In this document: in pieces, positions 52,825-61,400 of the stretch
How the letters are laid out: each line of letters starts with the position of its first letter
Numbering within the stretch: the stretch's first letter is position 1
Source of the DNA: Miltoncostaea sp963762825
GTDB lineage: Bacteria; Actinomycetota; Thermoleophilia; Miltoncostaeales; Miltoncostaeaceae
Length of the DNA stretch: 64,000 nt
Direction: 5' to 3'
Assembly: GCA_963762825.1 (NCBI GenBank)
Contig: CAVXLZ010000001.1
Coordinates: forward strand, 868,001 to 932,000
Position numbers and translations under genes: made by a program
The notes under the pieces: model-generated
The model's input: the letters and a program-made list of their open reading frames with translations, nothing else
The model's database searches: none
Told to the model about the DNA's origin: nothing

Positions 52825-53649
52825 TCACCCCAGCGCGATCAGCCCGACCCCGGCGAGGGCGATGAAGGCGCCGGCGGCCTGGAGGCGCCCGAGACGCTCC
52901 TGCAGTACGACGCGGGCCAAGGCCACGGTCACGACCGGATAGAGCGATCCGAGGACCGCCACCACGCTCACGAGGCCGTGCTGGCTGCCCGCGGCGAAGA
53001 GGAGGTTCGCCAGCAGGTCGAGGGCCCCGGAGAGGGCCACCAGGCCGAAGATGCCACGCGACATGGAGCGTCCGCCACCCACCGCGAGGGCGATGGCGAC
53101 GATCAACGGCGTCGATGCGCTGCGGGCCGCCACCAGGCTCCAGACCACGCTGGTGGAGGAGCCCTCGGCGATCAGCAGGAAGAAGCAGCCGAACGAGAGC
53201 GCGGCGAGCACCGCCAGCCCGAGACCCCTCCGGACTGCGGGGCCGGGCGCCCGCGCGGCCAGCGCCGAACCGGCGAGCGCGACGAACATGCCCGTCAGCC
53301 CGACCGCTCCGGGCGTCCGGCCCACGGCGAGGTCGGCGGCGAGCGGGACGATCGCACCGAGGGCGGTGATCGGGGCGATCAGGCTGATGCTCCCGATGCT
53401 CATGGCCCGATAGAAGGCGACCAGCCCCACGACGCCGAGCAGCCCGGCGATCGCGCTCATCCCCAGCTCGCGGGCGGGGGGCAGGCCCGGACGGACGACC
53501 GCCAGGGCACCCAGCGCCACCAGCAGCCCCACCGCCTGGGAGAGCGCGACGATGGCGAGGACCGCCGCCCGGCGGCTGGCGAGACCTCCGAGGAAGTCCG
53601 CCACCCCCCACGACAGGCCCGAGATCAGGCCGAGTGCGACCGCCAGCAC
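52825..53649 (-). CDS. EamA/DMT-family transporter
   Basis: A 274-residue protein with about ten hydrophobic helices in two EamA repeats. First repeat: LISGLSWGVADFLGGLASRR to FYRAMSIGSISLIAPITALG; second repeat: VLAALSFGCFFLLIAEGSST to GSLYPVVTVALARVVLQERL, the conserved helix end (YPVxT..LA...L.ER). DMT transporters export metabolites such as amino acids or nucleobase analogues; substrate unknown. GTG start seven nucleotides after the stop of the upstream reductase gene, so probably co-transcribed with it and uvrA. Confidence 0.85.
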   Translation of the reverse strand: MLAVALGLISGLSWGVADFLGGLASRRAAVLAIVALSQAVGLLVALGALAVVRPGLPPARELGMSAIAGLLGVVGLVAFYRAMSIGSISLIAPITALGAIVPLAADLAVGRTPGAVGLTGMFVALAGSALAARAPGPAVRRGLGLAVLAALSFGCFFLLIAEGSSTSVVWSLVAARSASTPLIVAIALAVGGGRSMSRGIFGLVALSGALDLLANLLFAAGSQHGLVSVVAVLGSLYPVVTVALARVVLQERLGRLQAAGAFIALAGVGLIALG

Positions 53650-53656
53650 GGCGGTG

Positions 53657-54604
53657 TCAGCCGCGGCCGGGCGGGGCGCTCAGGTCGAGCGCGGGTCCCT
53701 TCGGGACGATTCCTGTCGGGTTGATGGAGTCGTGTGTCACGTAGTAGTGCCGGGTGATGTGGTCGAAGTCCACGGTCTCTGCCACCCCGGGCACCTGGTA
53801 GAGCTCGCGCAGATACGGCCAGAGCGCCGGATAGTCCACGATGCGCCGCAGGTTGCACTTGAAGTGGCCGACATAGACCGCGTCGAAGCGGATCAGGGTG
53901 GTGAAGAGACGCCAGTCGGCCTCGGTCGGGCGGTCGCCGACCAGGTAGCGCTGTGACCGCAGTCGCGCGTCGAGGCCGTCCAGCGCCGCGAAGAGGGCGT
54001 CGAATGCCTCCTCGTACGCCTCCTGCGTGGTCGCGAACCCGGTCCGGTAGACCCCGTTGTTGACGTCGCGGTAGATCCCGTCGTTGACGGCGTCGATCTC
54101 GTCGCGCAGGTCGCTCGGATAGAGATCGACCGACGCGTCGCCCCACTCGTCGAAGGCCGAGTTGAGGATGCGCAGGATCTCCGACGACTCGTTGTTGACG
54201 ATCCGCCCCGTCTCACGGTCCCACAGCACGGGCACCGTCACGCGTCCCTCGAATGCCGCGTCCGAGGCGAGGTAGGCCTCGGAGAGGAACGAGAAGCCGT
54301 TGACGGGGTCCGGCCCGTGACCCGCCCCTTCCCCGAACGCCCAGCCGCGCTCGTCCCGGACGGGATCGACCACCGACATCGAGATCGCCTCCTCCAGCCC
54401 TTTCAGGCGGCGGACGATGATCGCTCGATGGGCCCAGGGGCAGGCCAGGGAGACGTAGAGGTGGTACCGCCCCGGCGCCGCGGCGAAGCCCGACGAGCCA
54501 TCGGCGGTGACCGTGTCACGGAACCTGCTGACCTGGCGCACGAAGCGCCCGCCGCCATCGGTCTCGGCTCCGAACTGGGGCCGGGCGCCCGACCCGGAGC
54601 TCAG
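53657..54604 (-). CDS. Glutathionyl-hydroquinone reductase-like (xi-class GST) protein
   Basis: A protein of about 315 residues. The thioredoxin-like domain carries the catalytic cysteine in YVSLACPWAHRAIIVRRLKG; DGGGRFVRQVSRFRD precedes it, and the helical domain contains NNESSEILRILNSAFDEWG, DVNNGVYRTGFATTQEAYEE and DWRLFTTLIRFDAVYVGHFK, all typical of YqjG/GS-HQR enzymes. In actinobacteria it may use mycothiol instead of glutathione. No ATG, GTG or TTG fits; the probable start is CTG 54604, overlapping the uvrA stop as CTGAGC, matching the overlap habit of this genome. Confidence 0.87.
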   Translation of the reverse strand: MSSGSGARPQFGAETDGGGRFVRQVSRFRDTVTADGSSGFAAAPGRYHLYVSLACPWAHRAIIVRRLKGLEEAISMSVVDPVRDERGWAFGEGAGHGPDPVNGFSFLSEAYLASDAAFEGRVTVPVLWDRETGRIVNNESSEILRILNSAFDEWGDASVDLYPSDLRDEIDAVNDGIYRDVNNGVYRTGFATTQEAYEEAFDALFAALDGLDARLRSQRYLVGDRPTEADWRLFTTLIRFDAVYVGHFKCNLRRIVDYPALWPYLRELYQVPGVAETVDFDHITRHYYVTHDSINPTGIVPKGPALDLSAPPGRG

Positions 54605-57474
54605 GACTGCGCCGATCCCACGAGCGCCGGGGCGGCCAGGAGCACCGGGCGCAGGTACTCCCCCGTATGCGACGCGGCGGTCGCCGCGATCTCCTCGGGA
54701 ATCCCGGATGCCACCAGCTGCCCGCCTCCCGAGCCCCCCTCGGGGCCGAGATCGATCACCCAGTCCGCGCACTTGATCACGTCGAGGTTGTGCTCGATCA
54801 CCACCACGGTGTTCCCCTGATCGACCAGCCGCTGCAGCACCTCGAGCAGTTTCTCGATGTCCGCGAAGTGGAGCCCCGTGGTCGGCTCGTCCAGCACGTA
54901 GAGCGTTCGGCCGGTGGCCACCTTGGAGAGCTCGGTCGCCAGCTTCACGCGCTGCGCCTCACCGCCCGAGAGCGTCGTGGCCGGCTGGCCCAGGCGCACG
55001 TAGTCGAGCCCCACGTCGTGCAGCGTCTGCAGGCGCCGATGGATCTTCGGCACCGCGGCGAAGGCCTCGACGCCCTCCTCGACGCTCATCTCGAGCACCT
55101 CGTGGATCGTCCGGCCGCCGTAGCGGACGGTCAGCGTCTCCCGGTTGAAGCGGCGGCCGCCGCACACCTCGCAGGGGATGTGGACGTCGGGGAGGAAGTG
55201 CATCTCGATCGTGATCGTGCCGTCGCCCTTGCACGCCTCGCAGCGCCCGCCCTTCACATTGAAGCTGAACCTCCCCGGCGTGTACCCGCGGGAACGAGCC
55301 TCCTGCGTCATCGAGAAGAGCTGGCGGATGTGATCGAAGAGACCCGTGTAGGTGGCGGGGTTGCTGCGGGGAGTGCGCCCGATCGGGGACTGATCGATGT
55401 CGATCACCTTGTCGATATGCTCGAGACCCTCGATGCGGTCGTGCGCCCCAGGCCGCCGCGGCCGCCGCCCGAGTCGTCCTGCGAGCGCCTTGAGCAGCAC
55501 CTCGTTCACCAGGGTGCTCTTGCCCGAGCCCGAGACCCCCGTGACGCATGTCAGGGCCCCCACCGGGAAGCGCGCGTCGATCCCGCGCAGGTTGTTCTCG
55601 CGGGCCCCGTGCACGGTGAGCCAGCCGTGCCCGCCGCGCCGCGCGGCGGGCACGGCGACCCCCCGGCGGCCCGCCAGAAAGGCCCCCGTCACCGAGGAGG
55701 CCTCGGCCTCGACGTCGGCGACCGCTCCCTGGGCCACGACGTAGCCGCCGTGCTGCCCGGCTCCCGGACCCATGTCGATGACGTGGTCGGCGCTGCGGAT
55801 CATCTCCTCGTCGTGCTCGACCACGAGGACGGTGTTCCCCTGATCGCGGAGTCGCTCGAGCGTGCCGATCAGCTTGCGGTTGTCGCGTTGGTGCAGCCCG
55901 ATCGAGGGTTCGTCGAGGATGTACAGCACCCCCACCAGCCCCGAGCCGATCTGGGTCGCCAGCCGGATGCGCTGGGCCTCGCCCCCGGAGAGGGTGCCCG
56001 CCGCCCGCGCGAGGGTGAGGTACCCCACCCCGACCTCGTCGAGGAAGAGCAGGCGCTCCCGGATCTCCTGGATGATCCGCGCGCCGATGAACGCCTGGGT
56101 GTCGCTCAGCGCGAGATCGCTGAAGAAGGCGAGCGCGTCCGACACGGAGAGCTCGCAGGCCTCGTGGATGTTGCACCCGGCGACCGTCACGGCCAGGGCC
56201 TCCGGCTTCAGCCGCGCGCCCTCGCACGACGAGCACGGGCGCAGCGACATGAACTGCTCCACGCTGTCACGCACCGCCTGCGACATCGACGTGGTGTGCT
56301 GGCGACGCAGCTGCGGGATCACCCCCTCGAACCACCCCCAGCTTCCGCCCTTGCGGCGGGACGAGCCCAGGAAGACTCGCTCGCGCCGGCGCGGGCCCCC
56401 GAGCAGGAGCGCGCGCTGGCTCTCGGGAAGGTCCTTCCACGGCACGTTCAGGTCGATCTCGTGCTGGGTGGCGATGACCCCGAGCAGGAGGTCGTAGTAG
56501 TCGGTGGTGCGGTCGGTCCAGGGCAGCAGCGCACCCTCGGCGAGGGTCCGCTCGGAGTCGACGATCAGCTCCGGGTCGACCTCCGGGGTGAAGCCCAGCC
56601 CGGTGCACTGGGGGCATGCGCCGTGCGGCGAGTTGAAGGAGAAGGTGCGCGGGGCCAGCTCCGGCAGGGAGGCACCGTGCTCGGGGCAGGCGAACTTCTC
56701 GGAGTAGGTCCACGATCGCGGCGGGGAGTCGTCCCTGACGACCTCCTCGATGCGCACCAGCCCGTCGGCCATACGAGTTGCCGTCTCGAGGCTGTCGCTG
56801 AGGCGGCGGCGCAGGTCGGCCTTCATCACGAGGCGATCCACCACCACCTCGATCGTGTGATTGAACTTCTTGTCGAGAGAGGGGACCTCGTCGATGACGT
56901 ACGCCGTCCCGTCCACGGCGACGCGCGTGAAGCCCTCGGTGCGGATCTGCTCGAGGACGTCCCTGTGCTCCCCCTTGCGGCCGCGGACCAGGGGGGCGAG
57001 CACGAGGAACCGGGTCCCCTCGGGCAGAGCGAGCACCTGGTCGGCGATCTGCTCCACGCTCTGCCCGGCGATCGGCCGCCCGCAGACCGGGCAGTGGGGC
57101 TCGCCGACCCGCGCGAAGAGCAGCCGCAGATAGTCGTAGATCTCGGTCACCGTGGCCACGGTCGAGCGCGGATTCCGGCTCGTGGTCTTCTGGTCGATGG
57201 AGATCGCCGGCGACAGGCCCTCGATGTGGTCGACGTCGGGCTTGTCCATCTGGCCGAGAAACTGGCGCGCGTAGGCCGACAGGCTCTCGACGTAGCGGCG
57301 CTGGCCTTCGGCGTAGAGGGTGTCGAACGCCAGGCTCGACTTGCCGCTCCCGGAGAGCCCCGTGATGACGATCAGGTCGTCGCGCGGGATGTCGAGGGAG
57401 ACGTCGCGCAGATTGTGCTCGCGGGCTCCGACGACGCGGATGATGTTGGCGGCGGAGGCGCGGGACGCGGGCAT
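54601..57474 (-). CDS. uvrA: Excinuclease ABC subunit A
   Basis: A 957-residue UvrA with two ABC ATPase modules. Module I: Walker A ITGLSGSGKSSLAFDTL, zinc fingers EPHCPVCGRPI and ACPQCTGLGF, signature AAGTLSGGEAQRIRLATQ. Module II: VTGVSGSGKSTLVNEVL, zinc finger GGRCEACKGDG with HIPCEVCGGRRF, signature ATTLSGGEAQRVKLATEL. It scans DNA for damage with UvrB. ATG 57474 was preferred because a TACACT hexamer lies six nucleotides upstream and the family start (IRVVGAREHNLRDV) follows. No actinobacterial SOS box was seen upstream. Confidence 0.96.
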   Translation of the reverse strand: MPASRASAANIIRVVGAREHNLRDVSLDIPRDDLIVITGLSGSGKSSLAFDTLYAEGQRRYVESLSAYARQFLGQMDKPDVDHIEGLSPAISIDQKTTSRNPRSTVATVTEIYDYLRLLFARVGEPHCPVCGRPIAGQSVEQIADQVLALPEGTRFLVLAPLVRGRKGEHRDVLEQIRTEGFTRVAVDGTAYVIDEVPSLDKKFNHTIEVVVDRLVMKADLRRRLSDSLETATRMADGLVRIEEVVRDDSPPRSWTYSEKFACPEHGASLPELAPRTFSFNSPHGACPQCTGLGFTPEVDPELIVDSERTLAEGALLPWTDRTTDYYDLLLGVIATQHEIDLNVPWKDLPESQRALLLGGPRRRERVFLGSSRRKGGSWGWFEGVIPQLRRQHTTSMSQAVRDSVEQFMSLRPCSSCEGARLKPEALAVTVAGCNIHEACELSVSDALAFFSDLALSDTQAFIGARIIQEIRERLLFLDEVGVGYLTLARAAGTLSGGEAQRIRLATQIGSGLVGVLYILDEPSIGLHQRDNRKLIGTLERLRDQGNTVLVVEHDEEMIRSADHVIDMGPGAGQHGGYVVAQGAVADVEAEASSVTGAFLAGRRGVAVPAARRGGHGWLTVHGARENNLRGIDARFPVGALTCVTGVSGSGKSTLVNEVLLKALAGRLGRRPRRPGAHDRIEGLEHIDKVIDIDQSPIGRTPRSNPATYTGLFDHIRQLFSMTQEARSRGYTPGRFSFNVKGGRCEACKGDGTITIEMHFLPDVHIPCEVCGGRRFNRETLTVRYGGRTIHEVLEMSVEEGVEAFAAVPKIHRRLQTLHDVGLDYVRLGQPATTLSGGEAQRVKLATELSKVATGRTLYVLDEPTTGLHFADIEKLLEVLQRLVDQGNTVVVIEHNLDVIKCADWVIDLGPEGGSGGGQLVASGIPEEIAATAASHTGEYLRPVLLAAPALVGSAQS

Positions 57475-57480
57475 CGGGCC

Positions 57481-57486
57481 AGTGTA
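57481..57486 (-). promoter_or_regulatory. -10 hexamer of uvrA
   Basis: TACACT on the minus strand, exactly six nucleotides before the ATG, so the mRNA probably starts at the initiation codon. The remaining intergenic DNA to ftsH (57487-57659) contains a GC-rich hairpin-forming stretch but no GAAC-N4-GTTC SOS element. Confidence 0.5.
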
Positions 57487-57659
57487 GTCGGGAGGTCGGC
57501 GGCGCCGCCGCCCCGGCCTACCGGGGGTGACCGAGCCCAGGCTGATCGGCCGCACGGGCTGCTATCACCTGTGTAGGTGGATTCGGTCGTCCTCACCGCT
57601 CAGGCCGGCGGTCCTGACGCCGATAGCGTGATCCGAAAGCCCCTGGCCGACGAACCGTT

Positions 57660-59921
57660 GTGACACGCCACGACGACGACCCGAGGACTCCGCCGGTGCC
57701 AGCACGCCGTCCGCCCGCCCGCCTCCGCAGCGCACTCGCCACGATCGGGGCGGTGCTCATCGCGCTGCTCGGGGTGGCGGGCCTGGCGGTGGCGGCCGAG
57801 CCGCTCGCCCAGGTGCCCGCCAGCGTGGTCGAGCCGCTCGGTGGGGTCGAGAGCCCGGCGACGGTGCCCTACCGCAAGCTCGTCGGCGCCGCGGACGCGC
57901 GCAATCTCAACGCCGCGGTCGTCAACACCTCCAACTACTGGGTCGCCGCAATCGACCGCGAGGGCAACGTCATCGCCGCCCAGATCCCGCGCCCCCAGGC
58001 CGGGCGCGACTTCGCCCAGGGCGTGGGCGCCACGGACGACGCCGCCGCCAAGAGCAGCCCCCCCGGAGCCTTCGACCTCGCCACCCACCTGCGCGAGGAC
58101 GGCGTCGCGGTGCTCGGCCCGGCACCGGTCGAGCCCCCGTCGGATTCGGGCCTCTCGGGTATCACCCGCTTCCTCCTCCTGCCCCTCGGCTTCGCCATCG
58201 GTGGGGCGATCCTGATCGGCGGCATCGCCGCCATCCGGCGCTGGAGCCCGAACGGCCGCGCGGGCGGCGGGCGCGGCGGCGCTGCCAGCCACGGCAAGAT
58301 CCGCAAGAACGCCCAGGTCGAGCCTCCGTCGGCCCGCTTCCACGACGTGGCCGGATGCGACGAGGCCGTGGAGGAACTCCGCGAGGTGGTCGTCTTCCTG
58401 AGCGAGCCCGAGCGCTTCGAGAAGGTCGGCGCCCGCATGCCGCGCGGAGTCATCCTCCACGGTCCGCCGGGAACCGGGAAGACCCTGCTCGCCAAGGCCG
58501 TCGCCGGCGAGTCCGGCGTTCCCTTCTTCGCACTCTCGGGCTCGGACTTCGTGGACACCTTCGTCGGCGTCGGAGCCTCCCGCGTGCGGGATCTCTTCGA
58601 CACGGCACGAAAGAGCGAGACCGGCGCCATCATCTTCTTCGACGAGATCGATGCGATCGGACGGGCCCGCGGGGCGGGCATGTCGGGAGCCGACTCCGAG
58701 CGCGAGGGCACCCTCAACCAGCTGCTGGTGGAGCTCGACGGCTTCGGCGCACGGGACCGGGTGGTCGTGATCGCGGCCACCAACCGGCTCGACATGCTCG
58801 ACACCGCCCTTCTGAGGCCCGGTCGCTTCGACCGGCGCGTCCAGGTGGGCCTCCCGGCCGAGACCGGCCGGCTCGCGATCCTCGATCTCCACTCGCGCCA
58901 CATGCCGATCGCAGAGCCCGCCGCCCTCGCCGCCCTCGCGCGGGTCACCGCCGGCTTCGCGGGCGCTGATCTCGCGAACATCGTCAACGAGGCGGCGATC
59001 ATGGCCGCCCGCGCCGGACGCGAGGCCATCCTCGGAAGCGACCTCGACGAGGGCCTGCTGCGCGCCGTCGCCGGTCCCCAGCGGGCCGACCGGCGCATCG
59101 CCGAGGGCGAGCTGGAGGTGATCGCCTGGCACGAGGCCGGGCACGCCCTCGCCGCCGAGCTCTGCCCCACCCATCAGAAGGCACAGCGAGTCACGATCCT
59201 CGCCCGCGGCGACGCCGGCGGGCTCGCCCTCTACGGAAGCCAGGATCGCGCCCTCACCTCCCAGCAGCACCTGCACGAGCGGATGGTGGTGGCCATGGCG
59301 GGGCGGGCAGCCGAGCAGATCGGCTTCGGGATGATCTCCTCAGGGGCCGCGAACGACCTCGAGAAGGTCAACGAGATGGCCCACGAGGCCGTTGAGCGCC
59401 TGGGCTTCTCGCCGCTCGTCGGGCAGATCGTGTCGGCGTCGTCGGGCCCCAACCAGATCCCGCTCTCCGGAGAGACGCGCCGGCTCATCGACGAGGAGAT
59501 CCGGAGGATGGTCAACTCCGCGTACGAGGATGCCGTCGCTCTTCTGACCGATCACAGTGACGAGCTCGAGGCGCTCGGCAACGCCCTCCTGGAGCGCGAG
59601 CAGGTGGATCGGGCCGAGATCGAGGAGATTCTCTCGGGCATCACCTCCGGCGGTCGCCGGCTGCCCGTCCGTGCCGACGCGCTGCCCACCCCGCGCGAGT
59701 ACGCCGAGGTCGTCGATGCGACGCCGTCCCGGATCATCCCCGCCTCTCCGGAGCCCTCGCGACGGCGCCGGCGCCTGGCACGACCGGTCCGTCCGAGCGG
59801 TCGTCGCATCCGATCGGGCGTCGAGGCCGCGGCGGCGACGGTCTACGCGTTCACCCTGCCGCGCCTGCGATCGTCCGCGACAGGGCGACTGCGCCGTCGC
59901 CGCAGGCAGCCGATCGTCTGA
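57660..59921 (+). CDS. ftsH: ATP-dependent zinc metalloprotease FtsH
   Basis: A 753-residue FtsH. TM1 about residues 24-46 and TM2 about 168-190 flank a periplasmic-type domain. The AAA module has Walker A HGPPGTGKTLLAKAV (about 267), pore loop FVDTFVGVGASRVRDLF, Walker B IIFFDEIDAIGR and the SRH with NRLDMLDTALLRPGRFDRRV. The protease has HEAGH near 491 and the third zinc ligand in SGAANDLEKVNEMA. It degrades membrane and regulatory proteins. The C-terminal tail (about 690-753) is strikingly basic (RRRRRLARPVRPSGRR, GRLRRRRRQPIV). GTG 57660 start. Confidence 0.94.
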   Translation: MTRHDDDPRTPPVPARRPPARLRSALATIGAVLIALLGVAGLAVAAEPLAQVPASVVEPLGGVESPATVPYRKLVGAADARNLNAAVVNTSNYWVAAIDREGNVIAAQIPRPQAGRDFAQGVGATDDAAAKSSPPGAFDLATHLREDGVAVLGPAPVEPPSDSGLSGITRFLLLPLGFAIGGAILIGGIAAIRRWSPNGRAGGGRGGAASHGKIRKNAQVEPPSARFHDVAGCDEAVEELREVVVFLSEPERFEKVGARMPRGVILHGPPGTGKTLLAKAVAGESGVPFFALSGSDFVDTFVGVGASRVRDLFDTARKSETGAIIFFDEIDAIGRARGAGMSGADSEREGTLNQLLVELDGFGARDRVVVIAATNRLDMLDTALLRPGRFDRRVQVGLPAETGRLAILDLHSRHMPIAEPAALAALARVTAGFAGADLANIVNEAAIMAARAGREAILGSDLDEGLLRAVAGPQRADRRIAEGELEVIAWHEAGHALAAELCPTHQKAQRVTILARGDAGGLALYGSQDRALTSQQHLHERMVVAMAGRAAEQIGFGMISSGAANDLEKVNEMAHEAVERLGFSPLVGQIVSASSGPNQIPLSGETRRLIDEEIRRMVNSAYEDAVALLTDHSDELEALGNALLEREQVDRAEIEEILSGITSGGRRLPVRADALPTPREYAEVVDATPSRIIPASPEPSRRRRRLARPVRPSGRRIRSGVEAAAATVYAFTLPRLRSSATGRLRRRRRQPIV

Positions 59922-59969
59922 GGCCCGCGATCCGCGCGTGCGGCGGCGCGAGATGCGCCGGCTTCAGGC

Positions 59970-60251
59970 TCAGATGGCGTACAGGACGAGTATGGCCGCC
60001 GTCGCCAGGACGGTCGCCACGATGAAGGCCAGCTCACTGGTCCGATCGCGGAGGCCACTCACGAGATAGGCCACGAAGATCCACATCGGGGCCGACTGGC
60101 TGACGACATCCAGCTCCACGTCGATCACGTTCTTGGCGACGACCGCCTCGACGAGCAGGCAGACGGCGGCCACGAGCGCAACCGCAACCTCCGGCTCGCG
60201 GGCTCGGTCTCGCCAACTCGCGCCCCGATACCGGCCGTTCAACGCACGCAC
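59970..60251 (-). CDS. Small membrane protein, unknown
   Basis: A 93-residue protein with three hydrophobic segments (VAVALVAAVCLLVEAVVA, PMWIFVAYLVSG, FIVATVLATAAILVLYAI) and a basic N-terminus (ALNGRYRGASWRDRARE). No family recognised. Its reality is supported by a perfect AGGAGG Shine-Dalgarno (60260-60265) eight nucleotides before the GTG start, the strongest in the window. It is convergent with ftsH, whose stop lies 48 bp away. The upstream gap 60252-60446 shows no other gene. Confidence 0.65.
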   Translation of the reverse strand: MRALNGRYRGASWRDRAREPEVAVALVAAVCLLVEAVVAKNVIDVELDVVSQSAPMWIFVAYLVSGLRDRTSELAFIVATVLATAAILVLYAI

Positions 60252-60446
60252 GACGTTAACCTCCTGGGGTCGGGTGCAGGGTGAGAACTCATCGTCCGCC
60301 CTCGCGGCCCGCTCGACGTCGGGGCCGCCCCCGATCCCGTATGCCTCCGACTACCGAGGCCCTGCTGCCGGATTCCCGGGCCATGATCCCCGCCATGCGA
60401 CGGCTGCTCACCGCCGGCGGCGGGCGGCGCCCCCGCCGCGGGTGAC

Positions 60447-61109
60447 ATGATTCGCATCGTGCTCGACCTGACTCCTGACGAACTGCTCTCCACCACGCGT
60501 AGCGTTCGCAAGCGACTCGACCTCGAGCGGCCGGTGGAGCGAGGTCTGATCGAGCAGTGCCTGCGCATGGCCCAGCAGGCGCCGAGCGGGGGCAACCGCC
60601 AGGGCGCCAGTTTCGTCGTGGTCACCGATCCCGACCGCCGCAGGGCCCTCGCCGAGGTCTATCGGCGCGGATGGGACCGCTATCTGGCCGAGGGCATTCT
60701 CGGGGGGCCGCCGACGCCGACGAACGATCCGGCCAAGCGCACTCTCCAGAGGAGGATCGGCAGCTCGGCGAAGTACCTCGCCGACCATCTCGCCGAGGTG
60801 CCCGTGCACGTGGTCCCCTGCCACCCCGGCCGCACCGAGGACCGCCCCCTCGTGGCGCAGGCATCGGCCTTCGGCTCGGTGCTCCCCGCGGTGTGGAGCT
60901 TCATGCTGGCTGCCCGGGCACGGGGCCTGGCGACCGCCTGGACGACCATCCACCTCTTCTACGAGCGCGAGGCCTCCGAGATCCTGGGCATCCCCTACGA
61001 GGAGGTCTCCCAGGTTGCGCTGATCCCCCTCGCCCACTCGATCGGCACCGATTTCAAGGCCGGGGCGCGGGAACCGCTCGAGGGCTTCGTGCACTGGGAC
61101 GCCTGGTAG
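60447..61109 (+). CDS. Nitroreductase-family flavoprotein
   Basis: A 220-residue nitroreductase fold: TTRSVRKRLDLERPVERGLI (N-terminal FMN-binding RSVRxR), AQQAPSGGNRQGASFVVVTD (conserved PSGGNRQ), the central helix SVLPAVWSFMLAARARGLAT and EILGIPYEEVSQVALIPLAH near the end. It should bind FMN and reduce nitro, quinone or deazaflavin-type substrates; the actual substrate is unknown. It is a single gene; ATG 60447 follows a very GC-rich leader without a Shine-Dalgarno. Confidence 0.88.
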   Translation: MIRIVLDLTPDELLSTTRSVRKRLDLERPVERGLIEQCLRMAQQAPSGGNRQGASFVVVTDPDRRRALAEVYRRGWDRYLAEGILGGPPTPTNDPAKRTLQRRIGSSAKYLADHLAEVPVHVVPCHPGRTEDRPLVAQASAFGSVLPAVWSFMLAARARGLATAWTTIHLFYEREASEILGIPYEEVSQVALIPLAHSIGTDFKAGAREPLEGFVHWDAW

Positions 61110-61163
61110 CAGGCCCGCCGCCGCCCGTAGTCGCCGTGTGATAACAGGGGGCTCGGAACCGGC

Positions 61164-61400
61164 TTAGCCGCGGCGATCCCTCTCGGCTGCGTCCCAACGC
61201 CGCAGGAGCTCCTCGTGGCGCCTGCGACGCTCCGCGGCCTCGCTCCACGGGCCGTCGGGGGCGGGCGCTGCCGGCCGGCCGTCGCCCCAGAAGGGGCCGG
61301 GGACCGGCAGCCCGTGGAGCGCGATGAAGAGGTCGTCCTCCTCCAACCCGGGGGCCGCGAGCGACCGGAAGACGGTCTCCTCATCGCGGGGGTCGATCAC
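61164..61400 (-). CDS. Small acidic/basic protein coupled to uvrB, unknown
   Basis: A 78-residue hypothetical protein: DPRDEETVFRSLAAPGLEED, LFIALHGLPVPGPFWGDGRP and a charged helical C-terminus (EAAERRRRHEELLRRWDAAE). The GTG start (GTGATC) overlaps the uvrB TGA by 4 bp, the same coupling used between real genes here, which is the main support. No family recognised, no membrane segments. It may assist nucleotide-excision repair, but nothing in its sequence proves this. Confidence 0.55.
   Translation of the reverse strand: MIDPRDEETVFRSLAAPGLEEDDLFIALHGLPVPGPFWGDGRPAAPAPDGPWSEAAERRRRHEELLRRWDAAERDRRG

Noticed and set aside
54667..57576. A 969-codon open frame opposite uvrA, and similar long frames opposite nupPQ and nupO
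   Set aside because: Mirror frames of well-recognised genes with low-complexity composition; no ribosome-binding sites or motifs.
57475..57659. LexA/SOS box before uvrA
   Set aside because: No GAAC-N4-GTTC element; the closest match (GAACCGTTGTG near the ftsH start) lacks the second half.
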